Source: Actinomycetes bacterium
GTDB lineage: Bacteria > Actinomycetota > Actinomycetes > Mycobacteriales > Mycobacteriaceae
NCBI GenBank assembly: GCA_023404955.1
Contig: JAEXZY010000146.1
Coordinates: forward strand, 1 to 23,529
Length of the DNA stretch: 23,529 bases
Direction: 5' to 3'
Shown: in pieces, positions 6,800 through 15,382 of the stretch
How positions within the stretch are numbered: position 1 is the first letter of the stretch
Layout: every line of letters starts with the position of its first letter
Notes under the pieces: model-generated
What the model saw: only the letters and a program-made list of their open reading frames with translations
What the model was told of the DNA's origin: nothing
Database searches by the model: none
Made by a program: the position numbers and the translations under genes

Positions 6800-7582
6800 G
6801 TGAGAACTTGGATCGATCTCGACGACGCGCCCGTGTTCGCGATCCCCAGCGCCGCCGGGCCGCGCTACGGGGTCCTGGTGGAGGGGCCGCAGGGGTGGGG
6901 CGAATTCAGCCCGCCTGCCGCGGCTTCCGACGAGCTGGCGGCACGCTGGTTGACCGCGGCCATGGAGCCGAGCACCGTCGGCTGGCCCGACGCGCTGCGC
7001 GGCCGGGTGCCGGTCGACGCCGACCGCCCGATGATCGCCGTCGGTGCCGGCGCGGTTGACACCGTCGACACTGCGGTGGCACGCATCCAGGCGGCGAACC
7101 TCGACGTCGCGCATCTCGTCGACTGCACCGCTGAGCAGGCCGCCGCGATCCGGCGCCGCGTCGACGTCCCGGTGGCCGTCGACGCCGACGTGCTCGCCGC
7201 GGACCCGGGATGCGCCGACGTCGTGGCGTTGCGATGCGGACCGCTCGGGGGCGTGCGGCGCGCGCTGCGTCGCGCCGAGCGGCTCGGACTGCCGGCGCTG
7301 GTGGTGTTCACCGGAGCGAGCAGCATCGGGGTGGCCGCCGATGTCGCGCTCGCCGCCGCACTGCCGGACCTGCCGTACGCGTGCGGCCCCGTTCCGCCGT
7401 GGCTGCGCGACGGTGACGTCGTGTCGAGTGCGCGGTCGCTGGTCACCTCCGACGGCTACCTTCCGGCCGCGCCGATGCCCGCCGGGCCCGACGCGAGCCG
7501 CCTCGAGCGGCTTCTCGTCACCGACGCGGCCGTCGTCACGCACTGGCGCGACCTGCTGCGCCGCGCAGCCGCGCTGCTCTAG
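6800..7582 (+). CDS. MenC-like (o-succinylbenzoate synthase-like) enolase-superfamily protein, probably degenerate
   Basis: A 260-residue protein recalling actinobacterial MenC. The N-terminal capping region has VLVEGPQGWGEFSPP (~26-40). The later barrel strands resemble MenC in RRRVDVPVAVDADVLA (~113-128), VALRCGPLGGVRRAL and the C-terminal TGASSIGVAADVALAAALPDLPYACG. MenC enzymes, the dehydratases of menaquinone synthesis, are normally 320-375 residues and need a K-x-K pair, an Asp-Ala-Asn strand, E-x-P, D-E-S and a second Lys. Here the central barrel segment is missing by roughly 60 residues, the D-E-S position reads D-A-D, and the expected LK before the Pro-Leu-Gly-Gly strand is LR. I infer an inactive or re-purposed paralogue. 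The protein shows no frameshift and is closed by a clean stop, so it is not an obvious pseudogene. The GTG start is set by the divergent promoter. Confidence 0.6.
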   Translation: MRTWIDLDDAPVFAIPSAAGPRYGVLVEGPQGWGEFSPPAAASDELAARWLTAAMEPSTVGWPDALRGRVPVDADRPMIAVGAGAVDTVDTAVARIQAANLDVAHLVDCTAEQAAAIRRRVDVPVAVDADVLAADPGCADVVALRCGPLGGVRRALRRAERLGLPALVVFTGASSIGVAADVALAAALPDLPYACGPVPPWLRDGDVVSSARSLVTSDGYLPAAPMPAGPDASRLERLLVTDAAVVTHWRDLLRRAAALL

Positions 7583-7612
7583 CTGTACATCTAGCACGCC
7601 GAGCGTGGGGGC

Positions 7613-7644
7613 TGTGCACGGTTCGGAGCGAAAAACCGTGCACA
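7613..7644. terminator. Bidirectional terminator hairpin between convergent genes
   Basis: A perfect 11-bp inverted repeat: TGTGCACGGTT at 7613-7623 and AACCGTGCACA at 7634-7644, separated by a 10-base loop. It lies between the stop codons of the MenC-like gene (plus) and icl2 (minus). There is no long U-tract, as is common for mycobacterial hairpin terminators. The symmetry would serve both strands. Confidence 0.7.
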
Positions 7645-7666
7645 ACAACCACGTTCGAGCCGTGCC

Positions 7667-9955
7667 TCAGTCCTGCTTGGCGATCAGCCGGGTCAACGCC
7701 TCGCGGTCGGGGTTCAGCAGCTCGTCGATGCGCGGCTGGTTCACGTCCGCGACGATGATCTCGCCGACCTCCTGATACACGTCGCTGAAGATGCCATGGC
7801 TCTTCATCTTCTCGGTCTGGTAGATGTTGTCCTCCGTGGGCGTCACGTAGTACACGATCTCGGCCTTGAAGCGGTGGATCAGCCACAGGTGGATCACGTC
7901 CATCAACCGCTTCTGCCTCAGCTGCTCGGCGAAGGTGTTCTGGTCGCGCACCGTCAGGATGCTGCGGCCGTGCCGGTCCTTGATGGGGTCGACGACGACG
8001 TTGGCCAATGGCTCTTCACCCTCGCCGAGGATTTGCAGGTCCAGCACATCCGAGCCCGCACGCCGCGGCCGCAGCTGTACGCGCAGCTTCTCCGGCAGCT
8101 TGTTGTGCTCGCTCCACAGCGCCAGCCACTCCTCGAGCAACTTCTTGGGCACCTCGGTCTGCACCAGGTGCTGATGCTGCGTGGAGCCCTTGCCCATCGA
8201 CTTCGTCGTCGCGGTCCGCCCGGACGAGGCCGCCAATGCGGCATCGCTGCGCGGGCCGCCGACGAGCGTTTGCGGTGTGCGGTATGGCGATTCGACGAGA
8301 CGCATCTTGCGTTGCAGCCGGGCCAGCGCCAGCATGCCCTCCTGGCGCAGCGACGTCGCGAACTCCTCGGACGCCACGCCGTCGACCTGATGACCGCCGT
8401 AGGTGATGAAGTTGAAGACGAACCCCATCTTCCCGATCTCCTCGGGGAACGCCCGCATCTCCTCATCGGTCATCCCGGTGGTGTCCCAGTTGAACGACGG
8501 CGAGAGGTTGTAGGCGAGCATCTTGTCGGGATACACCGCGTGGATGGCATCGGCGAACTGCTTGGCGTCGGCCAGGTCGGCGGTCTTGGTCTCCATCCAC
8601 AGGATGTCGGCGAACGGCGCTGCGGCCAGCGACTTGGCGATCGCGTAGGGGATGCCGCCGCGCACCTGGTAGTACCCCTCGGGCGTCTTGGCCCGCTCGC
8701 AGTCCCACGCCGCGTCGGCGCCGAGCTCCTTGGCCTTCTCCCGGGCGTTGTAGAGCGGTGCGCGTTCGGCGAATTCACGCCACTGGCTGGCGCTCATCGC
8801 CGCCGACTCGCCCTCGCGTTCCCGGAACTCCAGCAGGTCGGCCACCGCGCCGGCGTAGGTGTCGAGGCCGGCGTCGTCCTGCCAGGCGTCGACGAAGCGG
8901 GACTCGACCTTGTCGAACGCGGCGTCCAATGACGACTCGGCACCGTCCTGCCAGGCCGCCGCGGTCTGGTCGATCAGCTCCAGTACGCCCTGGCGGCCCA
9001 GCCACGCCTCGGCGATGGCGTACTCACCGTCGGGCAATGCGTAGAGCAGGTGGCCGTTCAGCTCGGTCACGCCCTTGTCGTAGAAGCGGCGCACCATCGC
9101 CAGGAAGCAGGACTTGTACGACGGGATCTTGAGGTTGGTGACGCCGAGCAGGAACGGCTGGTCGCGTTCGTCGGCGCGACTGTCGATCAGATTGGCCGCC
9201 TCGGCGTCGGTGCGCGCGACGATGATGCCCGGCACCCGCATGATGTCGAGCTGGAAGCGGGCGGTGTTGAGCCGCTTGATCTGCTCATCCGAGGGCACCA
9301 GAACCTTGCCGCCCTGGTGGCCGCACTTCTTGGTGCCGGGGCGCTGGTCCTCGATGTGGTAGCCCGGCACCCCGTTCTCGACGAAACGGCGAATCAGGTT
9401 GCGTACGTGCGGATCTCCGCCATGGCCGGTGTCGGCGTCGGCGATGATGAACGGCCGGTAGTCGTACTGAGGCGTTGTCGCGAGCTGTTCAGGGTTCATC
9501 TGCAGCCTCAGGTACTGCTGGTTGCGGTCCGCTGTCAACAGCGCGCGGACGATGCCGGCAGCCTCTTCGGGCACCTGGCTGAGGGGGTAGCTGGCCAGGT
9601 CGGGTCCCGGGTCCTCGCTGATCGATCCCTTGGCCGAGGTCGCCCAGCCGCCGAGGTAGATCCCTTCGATGCCCATCCGCTTCATCACCACGGCCTGGCC
9701 GGGGGAGTAGGGACCGAACGTCGTGATGCTCCTACCCTGGGCGAACAGGTCGCGCAGGTGGGGGTAGAAGGCGGTGGCCGCCTCCCGCGCCACCGGGTAG
9801 TCGGAGGGAATCGTGCCGCGCTGCTCGGCGACCTGGCGGGCGGTGTAGAGACGGATGATGCCCTCGAAACGGGGGCTGTCGAAGTAGCGCTGGGTGTCGA
9901 CGACGTCGCGCTCGAACGGGGTCTGCGGCGCGAGGTCAGCTTCGGTGATGGCCAT
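7667..9955 (-). CDS. icl2: Isocitrate lyase 2 (long two-domain form)
   Basis: A 762-residue ICL2, close to the ~766 residues of the intact mycobacterial enzyme. It splits isocitrate into glyoxylate and succinate (glyoxylate shunt), and mycobacterial isocitrate lyases also cleave 2-methylisocitrate in propionate metabolism. The catalytic signature KKCGHQGGK is at 209-217 with Cys211 as the active-site base. Substrate and metal motifs include ADADTGHGG (~172-180) and IEDQRPGTKK. A long helical insert (~270-400) is followed by the second part of the barrel, and the C-terminal ~150 residues (after ~600) form the domain reported in M. tuberculosis ICL2 to bind acetyl-CoA or propionyl-CoA and activate the enzyme. 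The gene is intact, unlike the split aceAa/aceAb of H37Rv. ATG 9955 is 36 bases after the upp stop. Confidence 0.96.
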   Translation of the reverse strand: MAITEADLAPQTPFERDVVDTQRYFDSPRFEGIIRLYTARQVAEQRGTIPSDYPVAREAATAFYPHLRDLFAQGRSITTFGPYSPGQAVVMKRMGIEGIYLGGWATSAKGSISEDPGPDLASYPLSQVPEEAAGIVRALLTADRNQQYLRLQMNPEQLATTPQYDYRPFIIADADTGHGGDPHVRNLIRRFVENGVPGYHIEDQRPGTKKCGHQGGKVLVPSDEQIKRLNTARFQLDIMRVPGIIVARTDAEAANLIDSRADERDQPFLLGVTNLKIPSYKSCFLAMVRRFYDKGVTELNGHLLYALPDGEYAIAEAWLGRQGVLELIDQTAAAWQDGAESSLDAAFDKVESRFVDAWQDDAGLDTYAGAVADLLEFREREGESAAMSASQWREFAERAPLYNAREKAKELGADAAWDCERAKTPEGYYQVRGGIPYAIAKSLAAAPFADILWMETKTADLADAKQFADAIHAVYPDKMLAYNLSPSFNWDTTGMTDEEMRAFPEEIGKMGFVFNFITYGGHQVDGVASEEFATSLRQEGMLALARLQRKMRLVESPYRTPQTLVGGPRSDAALAASSGRTATTKSMGKGSTQHQHLVQTEVPKKLLEEWLALWSEHNKLPEKLRVQLRPRRAGSDVLDLQILGEGEEPLANVVVDPIKDRHGRSILTVRDQNTFAEQLRQKRLMDVIHLWLIHRFKAEIVYYVTPTEDNIYQTEKMKSHGIFSDVYQEVGEIIVADVNQPRIDELLNPDREALTRLIAKQD

Positions 9956-9960
9956 GACCC

Positions 9961-9966
9961 ACCCTA
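9961..9966 (-). promoter_or_regulatory. Possible -10 hexamer for icl2
   Basis: On the minus strand TAGGGT (9966-9961) stands five bases before the icl2 ATG. This spacing is one base tighter than at the neighbouring leaderless genes, and no -35 is recognisable. It may give icl2 its own leaderless transcript in addition to any read-through from upp. Confidence 0.3.
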
Positions 9967-9991
9967 GAGCGGGCCACCTGCGGGCGGGGCG

Positions 9992-10633
9992 CTATTTGGT
10001 GCCGAAGATGCGGTCACCGATGTCGCCGAGTCCCGGCAGGATGTAGCCGTTGCTGTCGAGTTCGCGGTCGATGGCGGCGGTGAAGATGGGCACGTCGGGG
10101 TGCGCCTGCGTCATGGCCGTGATCCCTTCCGGGCAGGTGACCAGGCAGACGAACTTCACCGATTTCGGGTTCAGCTCGCGGACCCGCTCGACCGCGGCGG
10201 TGGCCGAGTGACCGGTGGCCAGCAGCGGATCGAGCACCACGACGTCGCGCTCGGCGAGATCGCTGGGCATCTTGAAGTAATACTCAACGGTCACTTGGGT
10301 TCTCGGTTCGCGGTAGAGCCCGATGTGACCGACCCGAGCCGAGGGCACCGCGTCGAGCATGCCGTCGAGGATGCCGGTGCCCGCCCGCAGCACCGAGACG
10401 AACACCACCTTCTTGCCGTCGATGACCTTGCCGGTGGTGGTCTCCATCGGGGTGTCCACCTCGACGTCGTGCAGGGTGAGATCACGCAGCACCTCGTACG
10501 CCATGAGTGCCGACACTTCGCGCACCAGCCTGCGGAAGGTGTTGGTCGATGCGTCACGGCGACGCATGAGCGTGATCTTGTGCTGGACCAGCGGATGGTC
10601 GACCAGCGTCACCCCGGACACAGAGGAAGTCAT
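9992..10633 (-). CDS. upp: Uracil phosphoribosyltransferase
   Basis: A 213-residue UPRTase that makes UMP from uracil and PRPP in the cytoplasm. The PRPP-binding loop is VVVLDPLLATGHSA. The uracil-binding C-terminus is GYILPGLGDIGDRIFGTK. The central RAGTGILDGML segment is also typical, and the length fits bacterial Upp (~207-213). The ATG at 10633 directly abuts the stop codon of the URC4-type gene (TAG then ATG, no gap), so translation is coupled. Upp normally serves pyrimidine salvage. Here it is the last gene of a URC-type operon, and in fungal uracil catabolism the equivalent enzyme (URC6) performs the first committed step, so this copy may feed degradation. Whether the genome has a second upp cannot be seen here. 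Confidence 0.96.
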   Translation of the reverse strand: MTSSVSGVTLVDHPLVQHKITLMRRRDASTNTFRRLVREVSALMAYEVLRDLTLHDVEVDTPMETTTGKVIDGKKVVFVSVLRAGTGILDGMLDAVPSARVGHIGLYREPRTQVTVEYYFKMPSDLAERDVVVLDPLLATGHSATAAVERVRELNPKSVKFVCLVTCPEGITAMTQAHPDVPIFTAAIDRELDSNGYILPGLGDIGDRIFGTK

Positions 10634-11853
10634 CTAGAACACCGTCCCGTCACTGACCACGTTCAGCGGAGGCAGCCCGCCGCGTAATCGTTGCGCCGAT
10701 TCCCGTCCGGCTGCCCACGTGCCGCCTTCCAGCACGCATGCGAGCGGCATAGCCGCCTGGTCGACGCCCAGTCGCGCACGCACCAGCGGCGCGATCTCGT
10801 CGAGCAGGGCGACGGTCAACCCGCGCCACTCGACCACCAGTTCATCGCGCGGCGTCCATGCTTTCTCGGCCCACTCGGGTTCCCGCAGCCGCAGCACGCC
10901 GCTGTCGAGCAGCAGTCCGCCATTGCGATATTCGGGCAGCCCGGTCAGCGAGTCGATCCCGGTGACCGTCACACCGGCCCACTGCAAAGGCTCGATCAGT
11001 GAGTAGGTGAGCCACTGCGAGAGTTTGTGCAGCGGAAGCCAACCCGCAGTCTCGCCGGGGCCCTCCACCGCGCTGTGGCGCCAGCAGTCGCCCAGCGCCT
11101 CGGCGCCGATGGCGTTGCCCGACGGCCAGATTCGCGACAGCGAGGTGAGTAGGTGGACCAGCAGGTCGTGGACATCCACCACGCCAGAGGACGCCGAGGA
11201 GGCGTCGAACAGTCCGCCCGGTCTGCCGTCCGGTCCGAACACCTCGGGTTGCTCGGCCAGCGCGGCACCGAGGCTGCGCATCAGCTTCACCCGGCCCGGC
11301 AGACCGACCAGCGGGTTGTCGGGGGAGACTTGCAGCACGGCGGTGAGGTCCTCGACAGTCAGGGCCTGCAACGCAAGGGCATCGACCCGCAGCGGGTGGT
11401 CGGGAGCGCTGGAGAATGCGCCGTCGACGAAGCCGTGCCAACTGGCCACCGCGAGACCTTCGGAACGGCGATAGCGGACCCCGTCCTCGGAGAACCCCCA
11501 GTCCGCACCGGCGCCGGCGTCGAGCAGCACGCTCACCACGGTCAGGTCGATCATGGCCCGGGCGCGGTCACCGGCCGGCATGTCGTCGAGGCGGGCGGTG
11601 AGTGAGGCGGTGCGGTCGACACCGCCGACGCCGAAATGCCGCCACCGACTGTGCGGGGGGATGTCGAGATCGGGAAACCTGCTGCGGGTCAGGGTCGCAA
11701 CCGTGTCGGCCACCTGCTGGAGAGCGTCATCGTCGACGGTGAACCAGGCGGAGTCACCGGCGCGAGCGCGGTCGAGCAGCGATGCCGACCGCGTCCGCAC
11801 CGCCGCCGTGGTGCGCAGCACCCCCACGGCCTCAGCGGCCTCGGCCGGGGCCG

Positions 11854-11857
<4 letters not shown>
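10634..11857 (-). CDS. URC4/urg3 family protein (DUF1688)
   Basis: A 407-residue soluble protein that I recognise as DUF1688, the URC4/urg3 family. Supporting features are the opening helix EAVGVLRTTAAVRTRSASLLDRA, the SRWRHFGVGGVDR segment (~91-103), the VVSVLLDAGAGADW strand, the SWLPLHKLSQWLTYSLIEPL-type region (~283-303) and the closing GGTWAAGRESAQRLRGG near the C-terminus. URC4 is required for uracil catabolism in the yeast URC pathway; its reaction was not biochemically settled when I last knew the literature. The gene is locked between the URC1-type gene (ATGA 4-bp overlap at its start) and upp (stop adjacent to ATG at its end), so it is expected to act with them. No export signal or cofactor motif is evident. 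Confidence 0.88.
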
Positions 11858-13089
<1,232 letters not shown>

Positions 13090-13135
13090 CGGTGTCCTTC
13101 GGTTCGGTCCGACAGAGAATCCGCCAGCTTAGTCA

Positions 13136-13870
13136 CTACGGTGCGGATGCGCCTGAGATCTCCTGCGGCCACGTCTCTCGCCGGTGTCCGGCGTCGAAAA
13201 ACATCCACTCGTAGCGGGAGGTCGTCACGAAGTGGGCGCGGGCGACGGCTTCGTCGGCGTCGGTCAACGTCGGCCCCACCCGGTCGGCGAGCGCGATCAC
13301 CTCGGTGACGGTCGCGGCGAACTCGTCTCCGCCGTAGCTGTCGATCCAGCGCTGGTACCGCGGGTCGGTCGAGCCGCGCTGGGCCAGCTCGGCACCGACC
13401 TCGGCGTAGATCCAGTAGCAGGGCAGCACCGCGGCGAGCCCGTCGGCGAACGAGCCTTCGTAGACCGTGGCCATGAGGTAGCTGTTGTACGCCAGCGTGG
13501 TCGGTGCCACGGGGGCGCCGCCGATGTATTCGGCCGACAGACCCAGTGCGGGCAACAGCTCGGCGTGCAGCTCGAGCTCGACGTCGAACACCTCGGCCGC
13601 GTGGCGGGCGAACATCGCGGTGTCGGCGAGCGTGCCGGCTTTGGCGCCGACGACCGCGAGCGCGCGGGCGTAGGCGCGCAGGTAGTGCACGTCCTGGGCC
13701 ACATAGTGCGCGAACGACGCCGGGTCGAGGGTGCCGTCGGTGAGGCCCGTCAGAAACGGGTGGGCGATGATCGCGTCGAAGATCGGGGCGATGTCGCGCC
13801 ACAACCGCGAGCTCCAGGAATCGGACAGCCCCGAACCGATGCGGGGCGCAACCCCGATGCGCGATGTCAT
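13136..13870 (-). CDS. tenA: TenA family aminopyrimidine aminohydrolase / thiaminase II
   Basis: A 244-residue TenA-fold protein with the full set of active-site residues: D60 in AQDVHYL, nucleophile C151 and Y155 in LPCYWIYAEVG, Y179 in WIDSYGGDEF, and E221 in RYEWMFFDAG. TenA hydrolyses the amino group of degraded thiamine pyrimidines to give hydroxymethylpyrimidine, a cytoplasmic salvage step. I start at ATG 13870 because AGGA sits eight bases upstream; the in-frame ATG at 13879 has that sequence too close. The gene is followed after 46 bp by the URC1/URC4/upp block on the same strand and is likely its first gene. No other thiamine gene is nearby, so the canonical residues argue for pyrimidine chemistry, but the physiological substrate in this operon is open. 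Confidence 0.85.
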   Translation of the reverse strand: MTSRIGVAPRIGSGLSDSWSSRLWRDIAPIFDAIIAHPFLTGLTDGTLDPASFAHYVAQDVHYLRAYARALAVVGAKAGTLADTAMFARHAAEVFDVELELHAELLPALGLSAEYIGGAPVAPTTLAYNSYLMATVYEGSFADGLAAVLPCYWIYAEVGAELAQRGSTDPRYQRWIDSYGGDEFAATVTEVIALADRVGPTLTDADEAVARAHFVTTSRYEWMFFDAGHRRETWPQEISGASAP

Positions 13871-13910
13871 GGCGATCATCCTGTCAGCGATGAATTCTGT
13901 GCGCCCGTCC

Positions 13911-13927
13911 GGTCAACACTGCTGACC
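13911..13927. promoter_or_regulatory. Palindromic operator candidate between tenA and the DUF899 gene
   Basis: GGTCAACACTGCTGACC is a 17-bp near-perfect palindrome, with 5-bp outer arms GGTCA/TGACC plus matching inner bases. It lies in the 86-bp divergent space between tenA and the DUF899 gene. On the minus strand its left part reads TTGACC, which could serve as a -35. A repressor bound here would control the tenA-URC operon. No regulator gene is adjacent. Confidence 0.45.
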
Positions 13928-13956
13928 CGTTGCCCCACCGTTGACAGGATGGTCAG

Positions 13957-14646
13957 ATGACGCAGCCCGCCCTTCCCCCCATCGTCGACACCGCGACATG
14001 GCGCGCCCAGCTCGACGAGCTGAGGACCCGCGAGAAGGCAGCCACGCGCGAGCTCGACGCAATCGCCGCGCAACGCCGTCGCCTCCCGATGGTCGAGATG
14101 CCCGACTACACGTTGATCGGCGCAGACGGCCCGATCCGGCTCGCCGACATCTTCGACGGCCGTTCGCAGCTCATCGTCTACAACCACATGTGGAGTGACG
14201 GCCAGACCTGGCAGTGCGGCGGTTGCACCGGGTTCACCTCCCAGTTCACTCGCCTCGAGTTCCTCGACAGCTACGACGCCCGGTTCGTCATCGTCACGGC
14301 CGGCCCGATCGAGGAGGCGCTGGCCTACAAGAAACGGGTCGGAAACCAGATGCAGTGGTATTCGTCCTCGCAGAGCTCGTTCGCCGCCGACGTCGACGCG
14401 GCGCCGGGGACGGGGTTCGCGGTGAACGTGTTCCTGCTGGACGGAGACCGGGTCTATCGCACATGGCACACCAACGGCCGGGGCACCGAGCAGCTGAGCC
14501 ACTCGTTCGCGCTGCTCGACATCCTGCCGTGGGGCCGCCAGGAGGTCTGGCAGGACGCGCCCGAGGGCTGGCCGCAGCGCCCCACGTACTCGGGTTGGCT
14601 GGATTCGCCCGACATCGCCCGCATCTACGGTGATCTTGAAGGATGA
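13957..14646 (+). CDS. DUF899 thioredoxin-like protein
   Basis: A 229-residue DUF899 protein. The N-terminal helix is Arg/Glu-rich (residues 15-43). The domain then shows MVEMPDYTLIGADGPIRLADIF (a peroxiredoxin-like opening), LIVYNHMW, and a C87-G-G-C90 pair followed by TGF at the position where thioredoxin-fold enzymes carry redox cysteines. The C-terminus has the FLLDGDRVYRTWHTNGRG strand and a WGRQEVWQD segment. The family is thioredoxin/AhpC-like; its reaction is not established. ATG 13957 has AGGA eight bases upstream. It is divergent from tenA and followed 42 bp downstream by tpx on the same strand, consistent with a role in thiol redox or peroxide defence, but that is inference. Confidence 0.85.
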   Translation: MTQPALPPIVDTATWRAQLDELRTREKAATRELDAIAAQRRRLPMVEMPDYTLIGADGPIRLADIFDGRSQLIVYNHMWSDGQTWQCGGCTGFTSQFTRLEFLDSYDARFVIVTAGPIEEALAYKKRVGNQMQWYSSSQSSFAADVDAAPGTGFAVNVFLLDGDRVYRTWHTNGRGTEQLSHSFALLDILPWGRQEVWQDAPEGWPQRPTYSGWLDSPDIARIYGDLEG

Positions 14647-14676
14647 CCCGGACGGGACGAACCGGCCCCGTCTTGG

Positions 14677-14682
14677 CAGACT
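14677..14682 (+). promoter_or_regulatory. Possible -10 hexamer for a leaderless tpx transcript
   Basis: CAGACT, matching TANNNT except at the first base, is followed by exactly six bases and the tpx ATG at 14689. There is no Shine-Dalgarno sequence in front of tpx. The spacing matches the clearer leaderless cases in this window. Confidence 0.35.
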
Positions 14683-14688
14683 GTGCGC

Positions 14689-15186
14689 ATGGCACAGATA
14701 ACTTTGCGCGGAAACCCGATCAACACCGTTGGAGAGCTTCCCGCTGTCGGGTCCCCGGCGCCCGGGTTCAGCCTCGTCGGAACGGATCTCGGCACCGTCG
14801 GCGACGATCAGTTCCGCGGTAAGCCCGTGCTGCTGAATATTTTCCCGTCCGTCGACACCCCGGTGTGTCAGGCCAGCGTGCGCACGTTCAACGAGCGCGC
14901 GGCCGCGTCCGGTGGTGCCGTGCTGTGCGTGTCGAAGGATCTGCCGTTCGCCCAGAAGCGGTTCTGCGGTGCGGAGGACATCGAGAACGTGACCCCGGCG
15001 TCGGCGTTCCGCGACAGCTTCGGCGATGACTACGGCGTGACGATCACCGACGGTCCGATGGCCGGCCTGCTGGCGCGCGCGGTCGTGGTGGTAGGCGCCG
15101 ACGGCAACGTCTCCTACACCGAATTGGTACCCGAGATCGGTCAGGAGCCGGATTACGACGCCGCGCTGGCAGCCCTGGGCGCGTGA
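14689..15186 (+). CDS. tpx: Thiol peroxidase (atypical 2-Cys peroxiredoxin)
   Basis: A 165-residue Tpx, the same length as the M. tuberculosis protein and very similar to it as I recall that sequence. It reduces hydrogen peroxide and organic peroxides using thioredoxin in the cytoplasm. The peroxidatic cysteine is C60 in SVDTPVCQASVRTF and the resolving cysteine is C93 in KRFCGAE; C80 (VLCVSKD) is also conserved. The N-terminus MAQITLRGNPINTVGELP fixes the start at ATG 14689; a GTG two codons upstream (14683) is possible but not needed. It follows the DUF899 gene by 42 bp and is closed by a GC-rich hairpin at 15202-15217. It probably has its own promoter. Confidence 0.96.
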   Translation: MAQITLRGNPINTVGELPAVGSPAPGFSLVGTDLGTVGDDQFRGKPVLLNIFPSVDTPVCQASVRTFNERAAASGGAVLCVSKDLPFAQKRFCGAEDIENVTPASAFRDSFGDDYGVTITDGPMAGLLARAVVVVGADGNVSYTELVPEIGQEPDYDAALAALGA

Positions 15187-15201
15187 CGCGCGACACACCT
15201 T

Positions 15202-15217
15202 AGGCGGCGAGCCGCCT
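15202..15217 (+). terminator. Short GC-rich hairpin after tpx
   Basis: AGGCGG-CGAG-CCGCCT forms a six-bp stem with a tetraloop starting 16 bases after the tpx stop codon. There is no U-tract. The remaining ~165 bases to ripD hold no gene that I can support. Confidence 0.5.
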
Positions 15218-15382
15218 GCACAGGTCACCGTTCGATTCCGGTCGGGCATCTGATTGATTCGCAGTCCTGCGACGACGTAAAAACACCCGCTCAGGTGGTG
15301 TAGAAGTGGTCATAGTGACTGTTGTTGTCAATGGGATCAGCGCCATCCTGGTGCTGACAGCTCGGAAAGCGGTGGAAGTGTC

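Noticed and set aside
13941..13946. TTGACA as a -35 for the DUF899 gene
   Set aside because: It is only 11 bases before the start codon, so no -10 could fit downstream of it.
13876..15249. 457-residue minus-strand open frame over DUF899 and tpx
   Set aside because: It is antisense to two clear genes, including near-identical tpx, and has no domain.
15227..15250. TTCGATTCCGG, similar to a tRNA T-loop, after tpx
   Set aside because: The flanking stem does not pair correctly (a second-position mismatch), no D or anticodon arm or acceptor stem can be built, and the region upstream is tpx coding sequence.
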